From the NCBI RefSeq assembly GCF_001665295.1, contig NZ_LZSE01000136.1, positions 1 to 64,000 of the forward strand: a stretch of 64,000 bases of DNA. Reading direction: 5' to 3'. Positions 41,241-50,136 of the stretch are shown one piece after another (position 1 is the first letter of the stretch; every line of letters starts with the position of its first letter). Source of the stretch: Mycobacterium sp. 1554424.7. Lineage in GTDB: Bacteria; Actinomycetota; Actinomycetes; Mycobacteriales; Mycobacteriaceae. The notes beneath the pieces are model-generated. The model made no database searches and had not been told where the DNA came from. It saw only the letters and a list, made by a program, of their open reading frames with translations. Made by a program: the position numbers and the translations under genes.

Positions 41241-42712
41241 GCATGCCGTTGGACCGACGTGCCTTCCTCGGCGGGCTGGCGCTGATCACCGCGAGCGGCG
41301 GCGTCGCGGCGGCCTGTTCACGAACCGCGCCGCCCGCCCCGCCCAACGGCAAGCCCGACTACACCCTGCGGATCGGCGCGGCAAGAGTGGAGTTGGCGCC
41401 GGACCACATCGTGTCGACCTCAACCTACAACGGCCAATTTCCGGGTCCCTTGCTGCGATTCAAGGAGGGGCAACGCACGTCGGTGGATATCTTCAACGAC
41501 ACCGATTCCCCCGAGCAACTGCACTGGCACGGACAGCACGTGGGCGTCGACGTCGACGGCTCGGCCGAGGAGGGCACACCCGACATCCCGGCCCACGGCA
41601 TGCGGCGCATCTCGTTTATGCCCGGCCCGGCGGGCTTCCGCTTCTATCACAGCCACGTCGTGCCCCGCGCCGACCTGTCCCGCGGCCAGTACGCGGGCCT
41701 CGTCGGCCCGGTCTACATCGAACCCAAAGAGAACCCCGGCGCCTACGATCAGGAAATCTTCTTGACGCTCAAGGAATTCGAGCCCAGCTTCACCCGCGGG
41801 GGCGACATGGCCAGCGATTTCCTGGCCGGCGAGCCGGACGCCGAGCTCAAGGAGAAGGGCGAGGCGTCGATGACGGCCTCGATGGCCCGCGGCGAGCCGA
41901 AGGGCTTCGAGGTCAGCTATGGGGCCTTCGCCGTCAACGGGCGCATGCTCGGCCACGGCGACCCCATCCGCGTCCGGCCCGGTCAACGCGTGCTGTTGCA
42001 TGTCCTCAACGGCAGCGCCACCGAATCCCGCAGCCTGGCCCTGCCCGGGCATACGTTCAACGTGGTCGCGCTGGACGGCAACCCGGTGCCCAATCCGGCG
42101 CCGGTGCCCGTGCTGTGGCTCGGTGCGGCCGAACGGATTTCGGCGTTCGTGAACATGACCAACCCGGGCGTGTGGGTGCTGGGCGACCTGTCCGACGACG
42201 ACCGCGGCCACGGCATGGGCGTGGTGGTGGAATACGCCGGGCGCGGCGGCGACCCGCGGTGGGCCGCACCGCCCCCGTTCAAGTGGGATTACCGGCTGTT
42301 CGAGCCGCCCAACCCCGCGCCCGTGCCGCCGCCGGAACGCACCATCGAGATGCTGATCGAGAAGCGCAACGCCGCCGACAACGGCTTCAACGTCTGGACG
42401 TTCAACGGCACCGCGTTTTCGATGGACACCAACCAGCCCGTGCTGGATCTGCAGCGCGACAAGCGCTATCGGCTGCGCTTCCGCAACGCCAGCGACGACC
42501 TGCACCCCATGCACCTGCACCGGCACACCTTCGAGATCACCCGAATCGCGGGGACGCCCACCGCCGGCGTGCGCAAGGACGTCGCGATGCTCGGCGGCTA
42601 CCAGAGCATGGAAGTCGACTTCGTCGCCGACCAACCCGGTCTGTCGCTGCTGCACTGCCATCAGCAGATCCACATGGACTACGGGCTCATGCTGCTGCTC
42701 AACAGCCGCTGA
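41237..42712 (+). CDS. multicopper oxidase, exported lipoprotein
   Basis: A 491-residue periplasmic oxidase. DRRAFLGGLALITASGGVAA then Cys near residue 27 combines a twin-arginine signal with a lipobox. Copper ligands are present in all four clusters: LHWHGQH, FYHSH, HPMHLHRH and LLHCHQQIHM; the last holds the type 1 Cys, with Met in the axial position. It resembles mycobacterial MmcO-type oxidases that protect against copper, and may oxidise Cu(I) or phenolics. It overlaps the ArsR-phosphatase gene by 4 bases and should be controlled with it. A kinase gene follows 24 bp later on its own promoter. Confidence 0.88.
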   Translation: MSMPLDRRAFLGGLALITASGGVAAACSRTAPPAPPNGKPDYTLRIGAARVELAPDHIVSTSTYNGQFPGPLLRFKEGQRTSVDIFNDTDSPEQLHWHGQHVGVDVDGSAEEGTPDIPAHGMRRISFMPGPAGFRFYHSHVVPRADLSRGQYAGLVGPVYIEPKENPGAYDQEIFLTLKEFEPSFTRGGDMASDFLAGEPDAELKEKGEASMTASMARGEPKGFEVSYGAFAVNGRMLGHGDPIRVRPGQRVLLHVLNGSATESRSLALPGHTFNVVALDGNPVPNPAPVPVLWLGAAERISAFVNMTNPGVWVLGDLSDDDRGHGMGVVVEYAGRGGDPRWAAPPPFKWDYRLFEPPNPAPVPPPERTIEMLIEKRNAADNGFNVWTFNGTAFSMDTNQPVLDLQRDKRYRLRFRNASDDLHPMHLHRHTFEITRIAGTPTAGVRKDVAMLGGYQSMEVDFVADQPGLSLLHCHQQIHMDYGLMLLLNSR

Positions 42713-42724
42713 CGCCCGAGGACC

Positions 42725-42730
42725 TACGAT
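42725..42730 (+). promoter_or_regulatory. leaderless -10 box of kinase paralogue 2
   Basis: TACGAT lies 6 nt before ATG 42737, in the same CTACGATTCGGCCATG context as at 32933. It sits 12 bp after the oxidase stop, so the kinase has its own start site. Confidence 0.65.
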
Positions 42731-42736
42731 TCGGCC

Positions 42737-44584
42737 ATGGCGCTTGAGATCGGTCAGGTGTTCGCCGGCTATACCATCCTGCGGGTGCTGGGCTCGGGCG
42801 GCATGGGGCGGGTGTACTTGGCGTCGCACCCGCGATTGCCGCGCGAGGACGCGCTGAAGGTGCTGCCGGCCGAGGTCACCGCCGATCCCCAATACCGGGA
42901 GCGATTCGAGCGGGAGGCGGAGCTGGCCGCCGGGCTGTCCCATCCCCACATCGTGGCGATCCACGACCGCGGTGAATACGAAGGCCAGTTCTGGATCTCA
43001 ATGGAATACGTGCCCGGCACCGACGTGGCCCGGCTGTTGCGCGAGCAATTCCCGCACGGCATGCCCGTCGAGGAAGCGATGGAGATCGTCACCGCGGTCG
43101 CCTCGGCGCTCGACTACGCGCATCATCGGGGCCTGCTGCACCGAGACGTGAAGCCGGCCAACATTCTTGTGACGGATTCGGCGGGGCAGCCCCGGCGAAT
43201 CTTCCTGGCCGACTTCGGGATCGCGCGGCGCGTCGACGATGCGGCGGGGCTGACCACCGCCAGGATGGCGGTCGGCACGGCGGCCTACGCGGCGCCCGAG
43301 CAGTTGATGGCGGGGTCGGTCGACGGCCGCGCCGATCAATACGCCTTGGCCTGCACCGCATTTCATCTGTTGGCGGGGTCGCCGCCGTACAGCGGACCCA
43401 ACCTCGCGGTGGTCATCGGCCAGCACGTCAGCGCCACGCCGCCGTCGATCGGTGGCCACCGGCCGGAGCTGACGGGCGTGGATCCCGTCTTCACCGCCGC
43501 GCTGGACAAGAACCCCGCCGGCCGGTTCAACAGCTGCGGGGAGCTCGCCGAGGAGTTGGGCCGGCGCCTCGACGCGGCCCAGGCGGATCCCCAACAAACG
43601 TCGGATCCGACTGTGCTTGCGCCCCAATGGGTGGAACCATCCGCCTGGCGGCGGGTGGGCCGCCGCCCGGCCGTCCTCGTCGCGGCCCTGGCCGGCATCG
43701 TGTTGCTCGTCGCCGCCGGCGTCGTCGCGACGCTGAAGCTCACCGGTTCGCACCGCCCGGCCGCGCCCGCGAGCCCCGTCACGGGCACCTATCGGGCCGA
43801 GTTCGGGCTGACCATGGCCCTGGACGACGTCCCGGAGGCCGGTTCGCCACCGGCGCTGACGGGCACGTACGGCCTGCGCTCGGTGTGCCGGCCCGCCGGT
43901 TGCGTGATGACCGCGTCCCGCCTCGGCGGGGAAACCGCGGGGCAACCGACGATGGTGTTCGACCAGATCGGTGCGGCCTGGGTGGCGGTAGCCGTCGCGC
44001 CGGATACGTGCCGCGCGGCAACCGCGGAATTCTGGCAGGTCTTGACGCTGCGATCCCGCCCCGACGGCGGCTTCGACGGCGAATACACCGCGACCGCCGC
44101 CAACGCCTGTGCCACCAAGCGCACCGTGTCCCTCACCCGCACCGGCGACGGCGACGGCGACGTCAAGATCGTCGCCGACCCGGGCGCCCAGCCGCCGCGG
44201 GTGGCGTCGCCCGCCCAGGGGCTGCGCGGCCGTTACCGCGTGACGCGAACTTTCGCGAACGGCCTCCCGCAGCAGCAGTTGAACACCGCCGTCAGAACCG
44301 ACTGCCTGCGCACCGCCGATCGGTGCATGAGCTACTTCCACGAAGCATCGGCCGACCAACCGCTGGTGTTCGCAGACGGACGCTGGACCTGGAACGTCGA
44401 CGCCGACGTCACCTGCCCGCACTCCGGCGGCACCGCGCGCATGAAATCCAGCGGGCAGTATCCGTTGCCGCAACCGCCGGGGGACCCCATCGCGAAGTTC
44501 ACCGGCCGCGCTCACCAGGAACAGAGCGCGCCGTGCGAGCTCAACACGGATTTCGACGAAACCTTCACCCGCACCGGCGATTAA
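42737..44584 (+). CDS. receptor Ser/Thr kinase, PknF-type with duplicated ectodomain (paralogue 2)
   Basis: A 615-residue receptor kinase, paralogous along its whole length to 32945-34879 and 44683-46584. The kinase domain has [44 protein letters not shown] and [16 protein letters not shown]. One helix lies near residues 309-333. Two external modules follow, about 349-471 and 497-615, each starting GxYR and ending TRTGD, with paired Cys ([19 protein letters not shown]). Predicted ligand-sensing by the modules is inference. It is independent of the oxidase upstream because of its own leaderless promoter. Confidence 0.87.
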   Translation: MALEIGQVFAGYTILRVLGSGGMGRVYLASHPRLPREDALKVLPAEVTADPQYRERFEREAELAAGLSHPHIVAIHDRGEYEGQFWISMEYVPGTDVARLLREQFPHGMPVEEAMEIVTAVASALDYAHHRGLLHRDVKPANILVTDSAGQPRRIFLADFGIARRVDDAAGLTTARMAVGTAAYAAPEQLMAGSVDGRADQYALACTAFHLLAGSPPYSGPNLAVVIGQHVSATPPSIGGHRPELTGVDPVFTAALDKNPAGRFNSCGELAEELGRRLDAAQADPQQTSDPTVLAPQWVEPSAWRRVGRRPAVLVAALAGIVLLVAAGVVATLKLTGSHRPAAPASPVTGTYRAEFGLTMALDDVPEAGSPPALTGTYGLRSVCRPAGCVMTASRLGGETAGQPTMVFDQIGAAWVAVAVAPDTCRAATAEFWQVLTLRSRPDGGFDGEYTATAANACATKRTVSLTRTGDGDGDVKIVADPGAQPPRVASPAQGLRGRYRVTRTFANGLPQQQLNTAVRTDCLRTADRCMSYFHEASADQPLVFADGRWTWNVDADVTCPHSGGTARMKSSGQYPLPQPPGDPIAKFTGRAHQEQSAPCELNTDFDETFTRTGD

Positions 44585-44592
44585 GGGCGACG

Positions 44593-44606
44593 GGCGGCCG
44601 GCCGCC
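44593..44606. terminator. GC palindrome after kinase paralogue 2
   Basis: GGCGGCCGGCCGCC is a perfect 14-bp palindrome 9 nt after the stop codon, followed by GTTT. It is a possible weak terminator; such GC palindromes also arise by chance here. Confidence 0.3.
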
Positions 44607-44670
44607 GTTTGCCGGGACGGCGCGGCTCCGTATTCGGGCCGAATATAGGTGCCGCTGCGGCTTGACCATT

Positions 44671-44676
44671 TACGCT
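44671..44676 (+). promoter_or_regulatory. leaderless -10 box of kinase paralogue 3
   Basis: TACGCT lies 6 nt before ATG 44683 (TTACGCTTTTCCCATG). The spacing equals that of the other two kinase promoters, but the discriminator differs. Confidence 0.6.
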
Positions 44677-44682
44677 TTTCCC

Positions 44683-46584
44683 ATGTCGCTCGAGACCGGT
44701 CAGGTGTTTGCCGGATACACGATCGTGCGGGTGTTGGGCGCTGGCGGGATGGGCCAGGTGTACCTGGCGGCGCATCCCCGATTGCCGCGCGAGGACGCGT
44801 TGAAGGTCCTGCCCGCGGACCTGACCGGCGACCCGGAGTTTCGGGGCCGCTTCATGCGGGAGGCCGACCTGGCGGCCGGGTTGTCCCATCCGCACATCGT
44901 GACGATCCACGACCGCGGCGAAGAGGACGGCCAGTTCTGGATCTCGATGGATTACGTGGCCGGCACCGATGCGGGCCGGCTGCTGGGTGACAACCACCCC
45001 GGCGGGATGCCGCTGCAAGACGTGGTGGCGATCATCACGGCCGTCGGCTCGGCCCTGGATTACGCGCATGGCCGCGGGTTGCTGCACCGTGACGTCAAGC
45101 CGGCCAACATCTTGTTGGCCGACCCCGACGGGCAGGCGCGGCGGGTCTATCTCGCCGATTTCGGGCTTGCGCGCCACATCGACGATGCCACCGGGCTGAC
45201 GGCGACCAACATGACGGTCGGCACGGTGGCCTACGTCGCGCCCGAGCAGCTGAAGGGCGAGCGGGTCGACGGGCGCGCCGACCAATATGCGTTGGCCTGC
45301 ACCGCATTTCACCTGCTGGCCGGATCGCCGCCATACGCCGATTCCAACCCCGCGGTGGTGATCAGCCAGCACATCAGTGCGTCCCCGCCCTCGATCGGTT
45401 CCCGCCGCGCCGAGCTCGCCGCGCTGGATCCGGTGTTCGCCACCGCGATGGCCAAGGAGCCAAGCGAAAGGTTTGGCAGCTGCCGGGAATTCGCGGACCA
45501 CCTGGCCCGCCAGCTGAGCCCGGGCTTCGACCGGCCCGGCGATCTTGCCTTCCCGGACACCCAACCCCGGATCGACGCGACCATCCCCGCCATCCGACCC
45601 CGGCGGCGCCCCCGGGCGCTGATCGGCGCCCTGGCGGGCGTCGCGCTGCTGGCCGTCGCCGGCGGGGTGTTCGCCGGCGTGAAACTTCTCCGGCACCCCG
45701 ATCCGGGCCATCCCGCCCCGACCAATCCCACCGCCGCACCGGGGCACACCGGCGCCACGCCGCCCAACACCGGGCCCTTCACCGGTGTCTACCATGTGCG
45801 CTTCGGCCAGGGCACCACCCTCGAAGGTGTCCCGGGTCAGGGCGCGGCCGCCGAAACGGACACGTACGCCGTCCGCTCGGCATGCGGGTCGAGCGGTTGC
45901 CGGGCCACCGCCCGACGCATCGGTGGCGAGCTGAGGCTCGCATCCAGTGCGGTGTTCGACGAGGTGGACGGCCGCTGGTTGGCCGTGACCATCGGCTCGG
46001 ACAAGTGCCGAGAGGCTCCGGCCGAGGTGTGGCAGGTGTTGACGCTGCAGCCGCGGCCGGACGGCACCTTCGCCGGCGAATATCGCGGGGGCTCCGCCAA
46101 CGCCTGCAACGAAAAGCGGACGGTGACCTTCACCCGGTCCGGGGACGTCGACATCAACACGCTTCCCGACCCGAGCACGCTGCCGCCACGGGTGGTGTCG
46201 CCGGCCGAGGCGCTGCACGGGCGCTATCACCTGATGCGAAAATTCAAGAGCGGAATCGCGCCGCAGCAGACCGATCAGGACGTCGTCACCGACTGCCTCC
46301 GCAGCGGGGATCGGTGCATGAGCTATTTCCACTCGAAGACGAGCGACACACCGCTGGTCTTCGAGGGCGGGAACTGGACCCTGCACGTCGAGCACGACGA
46401 CAACGATCCGGGTTGCGGCGGGGCCGTCTACGCGCGGGCCACCGGGCACTATGCGCTGCCGCAACCGCCACAGGATCCGATCACGCAGCTCGTCGGCCAC
46501 GACCATCTGGACGAGTCGTCGGGCCGCGCCGACTGCCAGTGGAGCGTCGACTTCGACGAAACATACACGCGCACAGGCGATTAG
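44683..46584 (+). CDS. receptor Ser/Thr kinase, PknF-type with duplicated ectodomain (paralogue 3)
   Basis: A 633-residue paralogue of the kinases at 32945 and 42737. Motifs are [43 protein letters not shown] and [17 protein letters not shown] helix is found at about 309-335. External modules lie at about 367-488 (TGVYHVRFG to FTRSGD) and 512-633 ([10 protein letters not shown] to YTRTGD), with Cys pairs SACGSSGCR and [10 protein letters not shown]. It lies 98 bp behind paralogue 2, so the two arose by tandem duplication. The first ectodomain module shares WQVLTLxxRPDG with paralogue 2. Confidence 0.87.
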   Translation: MSLETGQVFAGYTIVRVLGAGGMGQVYLAAHPRLPREDALKVLPADLTGDPEFRGRFMREADLAAGLSHPHIVTIHDRGEEDGQFWISMDYVAGTDAGRLLGDNHPGGMPLQDVVAIITAVGSALDYAHGRGLLHRDVKPANILLADPDGQARRVYLADFGLARHIDDATGLTATNMTVGTVAYVAPEQLKGERVDGRADQYALACTAFHLLAGSPPYADSNPAVVISQHISASPPSIGSRRAELAALDPVFATAMAKEPSERFGSCREFADHLARQLSPGFDRPGDLAFPDTQPRIDATIPAIRPRRRPRALIGALAGVALLAVAGGVFAGVKLLRHPDPGHPAPTNPTAAPGHTGATPPNTGPFTGVYHVRFGQGTTLEGVPGQGAAAETDTYAVRSACGSSGCRATARRIGGELRLASSAVFDEVDGRWLAVTIGSDKCREAPAEVWQVLTLQPRPDGTFAGEYRGGSANACNEKRTVTFTRSGDVDINTLPDPSTLPPRVVSPAEALHGRYHLMRKFKSGIAPQQTDQDVVTDCLRSGDRCMSYFHSKTSDTPLVFEGGNWTLHVEHDDNDPGCGGAVYARATGHYALPQPPQDPITQLVGHDHLDESSGRADCQWSVDFDETYTRTGD

Positions 46585-46648
46585 AGCCGTCTGATCAGCA
46601 CAGGCCGCCCGCGAGCGCCGCCATGAGGCGCGACGACACCGCCGGTCG

Positions 46649-46654
46649 TACAGT
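46649..46654 (+). promoter_or_regulatory. leaderless -10 box
   Basis: TACAGT lies 5 nt before ATG 46660; no Shine-Dalgarno sequence is present. Confidence 0.5.
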
Positions 46655-46659
46655 TAGGC

Positions 46660-47412
46660 ATGTCGCATCCGATGGACCCGGGCCCGCCGCCCCCGTACCA
46701 ACCGCCTCCACCCCTGGGCGGATATCCGCCGCCGTACCCGCCGGGGCCGTACCCCCCGCCGTACCCGCCGAGTCCATACGCAGCGCCCTACCCGCCGGGC
46801 CCCTACCCGCCGGGCCCGTACCCGCCGCCTGGCTACCCGCCGCCGCCCCAGGCCGCGACGACCAGCGGATTCGCCGTCGCTTCACTGATTTTCGGCGCCG
46901 TCGGCGGAATCCTGTTGAGCGTCATCTTCGGTGTGATCGCTCTGGGGAAGACGAAACCCGGCGGCCAGCGCGGCCGGGGATTGGCGATCGGCGGGCTCGC
47001 GCTCTCCGGCGCCTGGGCTGTGGGCATCGCGGTCGTCATCGTCGTGGTCGCGCTGTCGCCGACGCACACCGTCAGCGCTCGGGACATCAAGGTCGGGGAT
47101 TGCTTCGTCGAGGTGCCCAGGGGGAACCGGATCTCCTCGGTGGACACCACCAGTTGCGACAGGCCGCACGCGGCGGAGGTGGCCGGGATCGTGACCATTC
47201 CCGACGGCCCGTTCCCCGGCGAGTCCGGATTCGATGCCTACGGCAGCAGCTGCAAGGACGACTTGGCGTCGTACTCGCCCCCGGCGGTGCTGGATCCCGA
47301 CATCGACCTGGCGATCATGCCCCCCACGCGGGAATCGTGGCAGCGCGGCGACCGCGCCATGGTGTGCGTCGCGACGTTTACCGCCAAGCGAACCGGGTCC
47401 ATCAAGAGCTGA
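46660..47412 (+). CDS. proline-rich membrane protein with DUF4190 and septum-formation-like domain
   Basis: A 250-residue protein. Residues 1-65 are a Pro/Tyr/Gly-rich tract with repeated PPYPPGPYPP. Two helices (ASLIFGAVGGILLSVIFGVIAL and WAVGIAVVIVVVAL) around GRGLAIGGLALSG form a DUF4190 unit. The external C-terminal domain (about 140-250) has DIKVGDCFVEVP, TSCDRPHAAEV and a third Cys before DDLASY, as in septum formation family proteins. Proline-rich tails of this kind are often phosphorylated or bind partners. It follows three receptor kinases and could be a substrate (inference). Its 3' end overlaps the convergent oxidoreductase by 11 bp. Confidence 0.75.
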   Translation: MSHPMDPGPPPPYQPPPPLGGYPPPYPPGPYPPPYPPSPYAAPYPPGPYPPGPYPPPGYPPPPQAATTSGFAVASLIFGAVGGILLSVIFGVIALGKTKPGGQRGRGLAIGGLALSGAWAVGIAVVIVVVALSPTHTVSARDIKVGDCFVEVPRGNRISSVDTTSCDRPHAAEVAGIVTIPDGPFPGESGFDAYGSSCKDDLASYSPPAVLDPDIDLAIMPPTRESWQRGDRAMVCVATFTAKRTGSIKS

Positions 47413-48550
47413 GCCCGAGGCTGCTATCGGAGTGGCTGTTTTCGCGCACGCCCCGATACATGCCCCACCGGACGATCCACGGCATCACCACCCGTTCGAC
47501 CGACCAGGTCGGGAAGCGCAACGACTGGCCGGTCGGGAAGAAGACCTCCAGCCCATTGGGCTGGATGCCCACCAACGAACCCCACCGCCGGCCCGGCGTC
47601 CGGAAGCTGCGCAGCTCCCGACCGGCGAATTCGGCGCGAATGTTGTTGGCCACCAAGGCATCCCCGCGATTGCGGGCGGAGCTGCGCAGCGGGTCGGTGG
47701 CCGCGACATCCCCGACCGCGAACACGCCCCGATGCCCGGGCACCCGCAGCTGCGGCGTCACGCGGACGAACCCGCGTTCGTCGAGGAGTTCCGGTGGCAG
47801 CCAATCGGTATTGGGCCGCGCCCGGCCGATCGCCCAGAGCACGGCGTCGGCCGACGCCGGGGATTGCCCGGTGCTCCACTCGACCGGTTCGCCGGTGATC
47901 TCCTCGCCCGAGAAGCCGTCGGCAACCCGCGCGCGGTGGCCCGGGTGCAGGCCCACGCCGAGGCCGATCAGCCTGTCGCGGATGCGCTTCCACGTCGCCG
48001 GGTGATACTCGCCCAGCGCCCGCTCGCCCGGGAAGTAGAGGTCGACCCGCTTGTCCGGCCAGGTGGTGGCGAGGTTGACGGCGCTGCTGACCGCGGCCGC
48101 GCCACCACCCACGACGATCACGGACTCCGCGGCGGCGAGCCGGTCATGGGCGGCTCGCAGGTCGGCGCCGATCTCGGTGGGCGACTGCAGGGTCGGCCGG
48201 CGCCAGAAGCCGTTGCTGACGCCGGTCGAGATGACCAGCGCGTCGTACTTCTCGGCGAGGGGCGCGCCGTCTTCGCGCCGGCCCAACACGGTCCGGGCCG
48301 CCAGATCGAGCCCGGTCAGCGTGGCCTGCACCGTGCGCACGCCGTCCAGGCGGCGGAACCTGTCGAACGGGATCCAGTAGTCGCGGGCCCAGTCGTCCGG
48401 GCGGGCGAGCCGGACGCCGAGTTCCTGGCCGCTCACCAGCGCGGGTTTGGCCGAGATCCCGACAACGTCGGCGTGCCGGGCCAGGCGGATGGCGGTCAGG
48501 ACACCGACGTCGCCCAGTCCAGCGACGACGACGCGCTTGCGGGCCGACAT
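47402..48550 (-). CDS. FAD-dependent pyridine nucleotide-disulfide oxidoreductase (NDH-2/AIF-like)
   Basis: A 382-residue flavoprotein. RVVVAGLGDVGVLTAIRLARHAD is the FAD Rossmann motif at the N-terminus, VIVVGGGAAAVSSAVNLATTW the NAD(P)H motif near residue 145, and HRGVFAVGDVAAT the second FAD-binding Asp motif near 285. The type includes NDH-2 and ferredoxin/quinone reductases; the substrate is unknown. ATG 48550 overlaps the stop of a 22-codon leader ORF (TGATG) that has a much better ribosome site, so translation is probably coupled. A KstR-like box lies about 100 bp upstream. Confidence 0.8.
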   Translation of the reverse strand: MSARKRVVVAGLGDVGVLTAIRLARHADVVGISAKPALVSGQELGVRLARPDDWARDYWIPFDRFRRLDGVRTVQATLTGLDLAARTVLGRREDGAPLAEKYDALVISTGVSNGFWRRPTLQSPTEIGADLRAAHDRLAAAESVIVVGGGAAAVSSAVNLATTWPDKRVDLYFPGERALGEYHPATWKRIRDRLIGLGVGLHPGHRARVADGFSGEEITGEPVEWSTGQSPASADAVLWAIGRARPNTDWLPPELLDERGFVRVTPQLRVPGHRGVFAVGDVAATDPLRSSARNRGDALVANNIRAEFAGRELRSFRTPGRRWGSLVGIQPNGLEVFFPTGQSLRFPTWSVERVVMPWIVRWGMYRGVRENSHSDSSLGLSS

Positions 48551-48618
48551 CACGCGCGGCGCGGTTCGCTTGTGCCGCTGCGGTTTTCGGTCGGCCAGGC
48601 CACTACGACGGCGTCCAT
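48550..48618 (-). CDS. 22-aa leader ORF coupled to the FAD oxidoreductase
   Basis: A 22-codon ORF begins at ATG 48618 behind a perfect AAGGAGG (48624-48630, spacing 5) and ends in TGA at 48552-48550. That stop overlaps the oxidoreductase ATG as TGATG. The peptide starts MDAVVVAWPTENRSG and ends EPRRA. Initiation at this strong site should feed ribosomes into the large gene, which has no good ribosome site of its own. No sensing codon run is obvious. Confidence 0.6.
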   Translation of the reverse strand: MDAVVVAWPTENRSGTSEPRRA

Positions 48619-48649
48619 GCGGGCCTCCTTACGCGCGTGGTGGGCAAAC

Positions 48650-48663
48650 TGTAACACGTTCTA
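48650..48663. promoter_or_regulatory. KstR-like operator
   Basis: TGTAACACGTTCTA fits the KstR consensus TnnAACnnGTTnnA at every fixed position. On the minus strand it overlaps TACAGT, a possible -10 box for the leader ORF and oxidoreductase. KstR represses cholesterol-catabolic genes in mycobacteria. It also lies 94 bp before the DUF1003 gene. Confidence 0.6.
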
Positions 48664-48756
48664 CCTGTGCGTCGTCGGGCGTCGGCTCGCCCGGCAGTCG
48701 CATCAGTAGCATTAGCCAGCGGCGCGCGCCGCGCCGCACCGAAAGGAACGGGTCCC

Positions 48757-49203
48757 ATGACGACACAGGCCGATCCCCATCACCACAGCCCGCAACTGAT
48801 TCCGCGCCGGCTGCTGCGAAGCGGCCAGGTGCACCACCCGGCCGTCCTGGCGGAGGCCAGGAGGCGCAGTGGGGACCTGCAGCTGCGCCTGGCCGACCGG
48901 ATAACGGCCTTCGCGGGGTCGATGACCTTCGTCTGGATCCATGCGGCGCTGTTCGGCGTGTGGATGCTGTTCTTGGAACCCAATCCATGGCCCACCTTGA
49001 CCCTCGTGGTGTCGCTCGAGGCGATCTTCCTGTCGACCTTCGTCATGATCGGCCAGAATCGTCAGGCGGCCTTCCAGCAGGTCAGGGCTGACCACGACTT
49101 CCAGACTCAGGAATTGGAGCTGAAGACCAACACCGAGCTCACCCGCGAGATCCACATCCTCACCGAGGAACTGCACCGGCGCTACATCGGACCGCCGAGT
49201 TAA
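48757..49203 (+). CDS. DUF1003 membrane protein
   Basis: A 148-residue protein of the DUF1003 family: a soluble N-terminal part, two membrane helices (FAGSMTFVWIHAALFGVWML and a segment around LTLVVSLEAIFLSTFVMIGQN) separated by the conserved EPNPWPT turn, and a charged coiled-coil C-terminus (VRADHDFQTQELELK). The function is unknown; it is widespread in bacteria. ATG 48757 has GAAAGGA 8 nt upstream. Confidence 0.82.
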   Translation: MTTQADPHHHSPQLIPRRLLRSGQVHHPAVLAEARRRSGDLQLRLADRITAFAGSMTFVWIHAALFGVWMLFLEPNPWPTLTLVVSLEAIFLSTFVMIGQNRQAAFQQVRADHDFQTQELELKTNTELTREIHILTEELHRRYIGPPS

Positions 49204-49281
49204 CAACGACTACGACACACCGCGAAAACCGTTGGCAGAGCGGGTGATCCCACGAACAACCGCTCTAATGTGGGGGAGCAG

Positions 49282-50136
49282 ATGTTGGAATTACCGGCGA
49301 CGATGCGTCCACGTATGGACGCCGCGCTGCGTGCCGCGGCGCGCGCGACGGCACCGCGACCCGCCGCGGCCAGGCGGGCCGCCAAGGACCTGCGGCAAAA
49401 GCTCGGGCCGGCGGTCGGAGCCGAGATCCGCTGGGCGTTCACGCCGCCCCGCACCTGGCTGATGGGAGTCGTGGCCAACACCGTCTTCGCCGCGGCGTGG
49501 TTGCTGGTGCAGCCGCTGACCCCCGGACGCCACCACCACGATTGGGCGGTCCTGGTCGGCACCTACTTCTCCTCGTGGGTCCTCGCGGACGTCACCACCA
49601 CCAACCTGCTCGGCGCGGACCACTACCGCGTGCAGCAGGCCCTGGCCGACGGGGTGCCGTTCTGGCGATTGCTCTTGATCAAGAACCTGGCGCTGCTGGC
49701 GATCGTCGGGCTGCCGACGTTGGTGACCGCGATGATCCTCACGCTGTGGTTCCAAACGCCCGCCAGCCTGGCGGTCACGATTCCCACCGTCGCGGTGCCC
49801 ATCGTGTCCTGGCTGGGCGTCGGCAACCTGTTCTCGGTGCTGCACCCGGTGAGCGTCGAGCCGCTGATTCGCCGTTGGCGGCAGCGTGGCGATCGTCGCC
49901 GCACCGGCGCCTGGATCCTGGCGCTCACGCTGCCGTATGCGCTGTACTACGTTGCCGACCCGATGAACGGGGTAGAGCACCGCTTGCTGTGGACGAAACT
50001 CCCGGCGTTGATCTGGCCGGTGTTCGGGCGTGATACGAAGAGCTTCGTGCACCTCGCCATCGCAACCGCGGTCTGGATCGCGGGAACCGTCGCCGCCCTG
50101 ATGTGGGTGCGCAGGCGCGGGGTCCAGATCAGGTGA
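49282..50136 (+). CDS. polytopic membrane protein, ABC-2-like
   Basis: A 284-residue integral membrane protein with a basic helical N-terminus and about six helices (WLMGVVANTVFAAAWLLV, TYFSSWVLADVTTTNLLG, LLLIKNLALLAIVGLPTLVT, LAVTIPTVAVPIVSWLGVG, TGAWILALTLPYALYYV and a last one near the C-terminus). The loop GADHYRVQQALADGVPFWRLLLIKN resembles the coupling segment of ABC-2 permeases, but no ATPase gene is adjacent. ATG 49282 is preferred because GGGGGAG precedes it; GTG 49270 is the alternative. Its stop overlaps the start of an esterase gene (GTGA), so the two are coupled. Confidence 0.62.
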   Translation: MLELPATMRPRMDAALRAAARATAPRPAAARRAAKDLRQKLGPAVGAEIRWAFTPPRTWLMGVVANTVFAAAWLLVQPLTPGRHHHDWAVLVGTYFSSWVLADVTTTNLLGADHYRVQQALADGVPFWRLLLIKNLALLAIVGLPTLVTAMILTLWFQTPASLAVTIPTVAVPIVSWLGVGNLFSVLHPVSVEPLIRRWRQRGDRRRTGAWILALTLPYALYYVADPMNGVEHRLLWTKLPALIWPVFGRDTKSFVHLAIATAVWIAGTVAALMWVRRRGVQIR

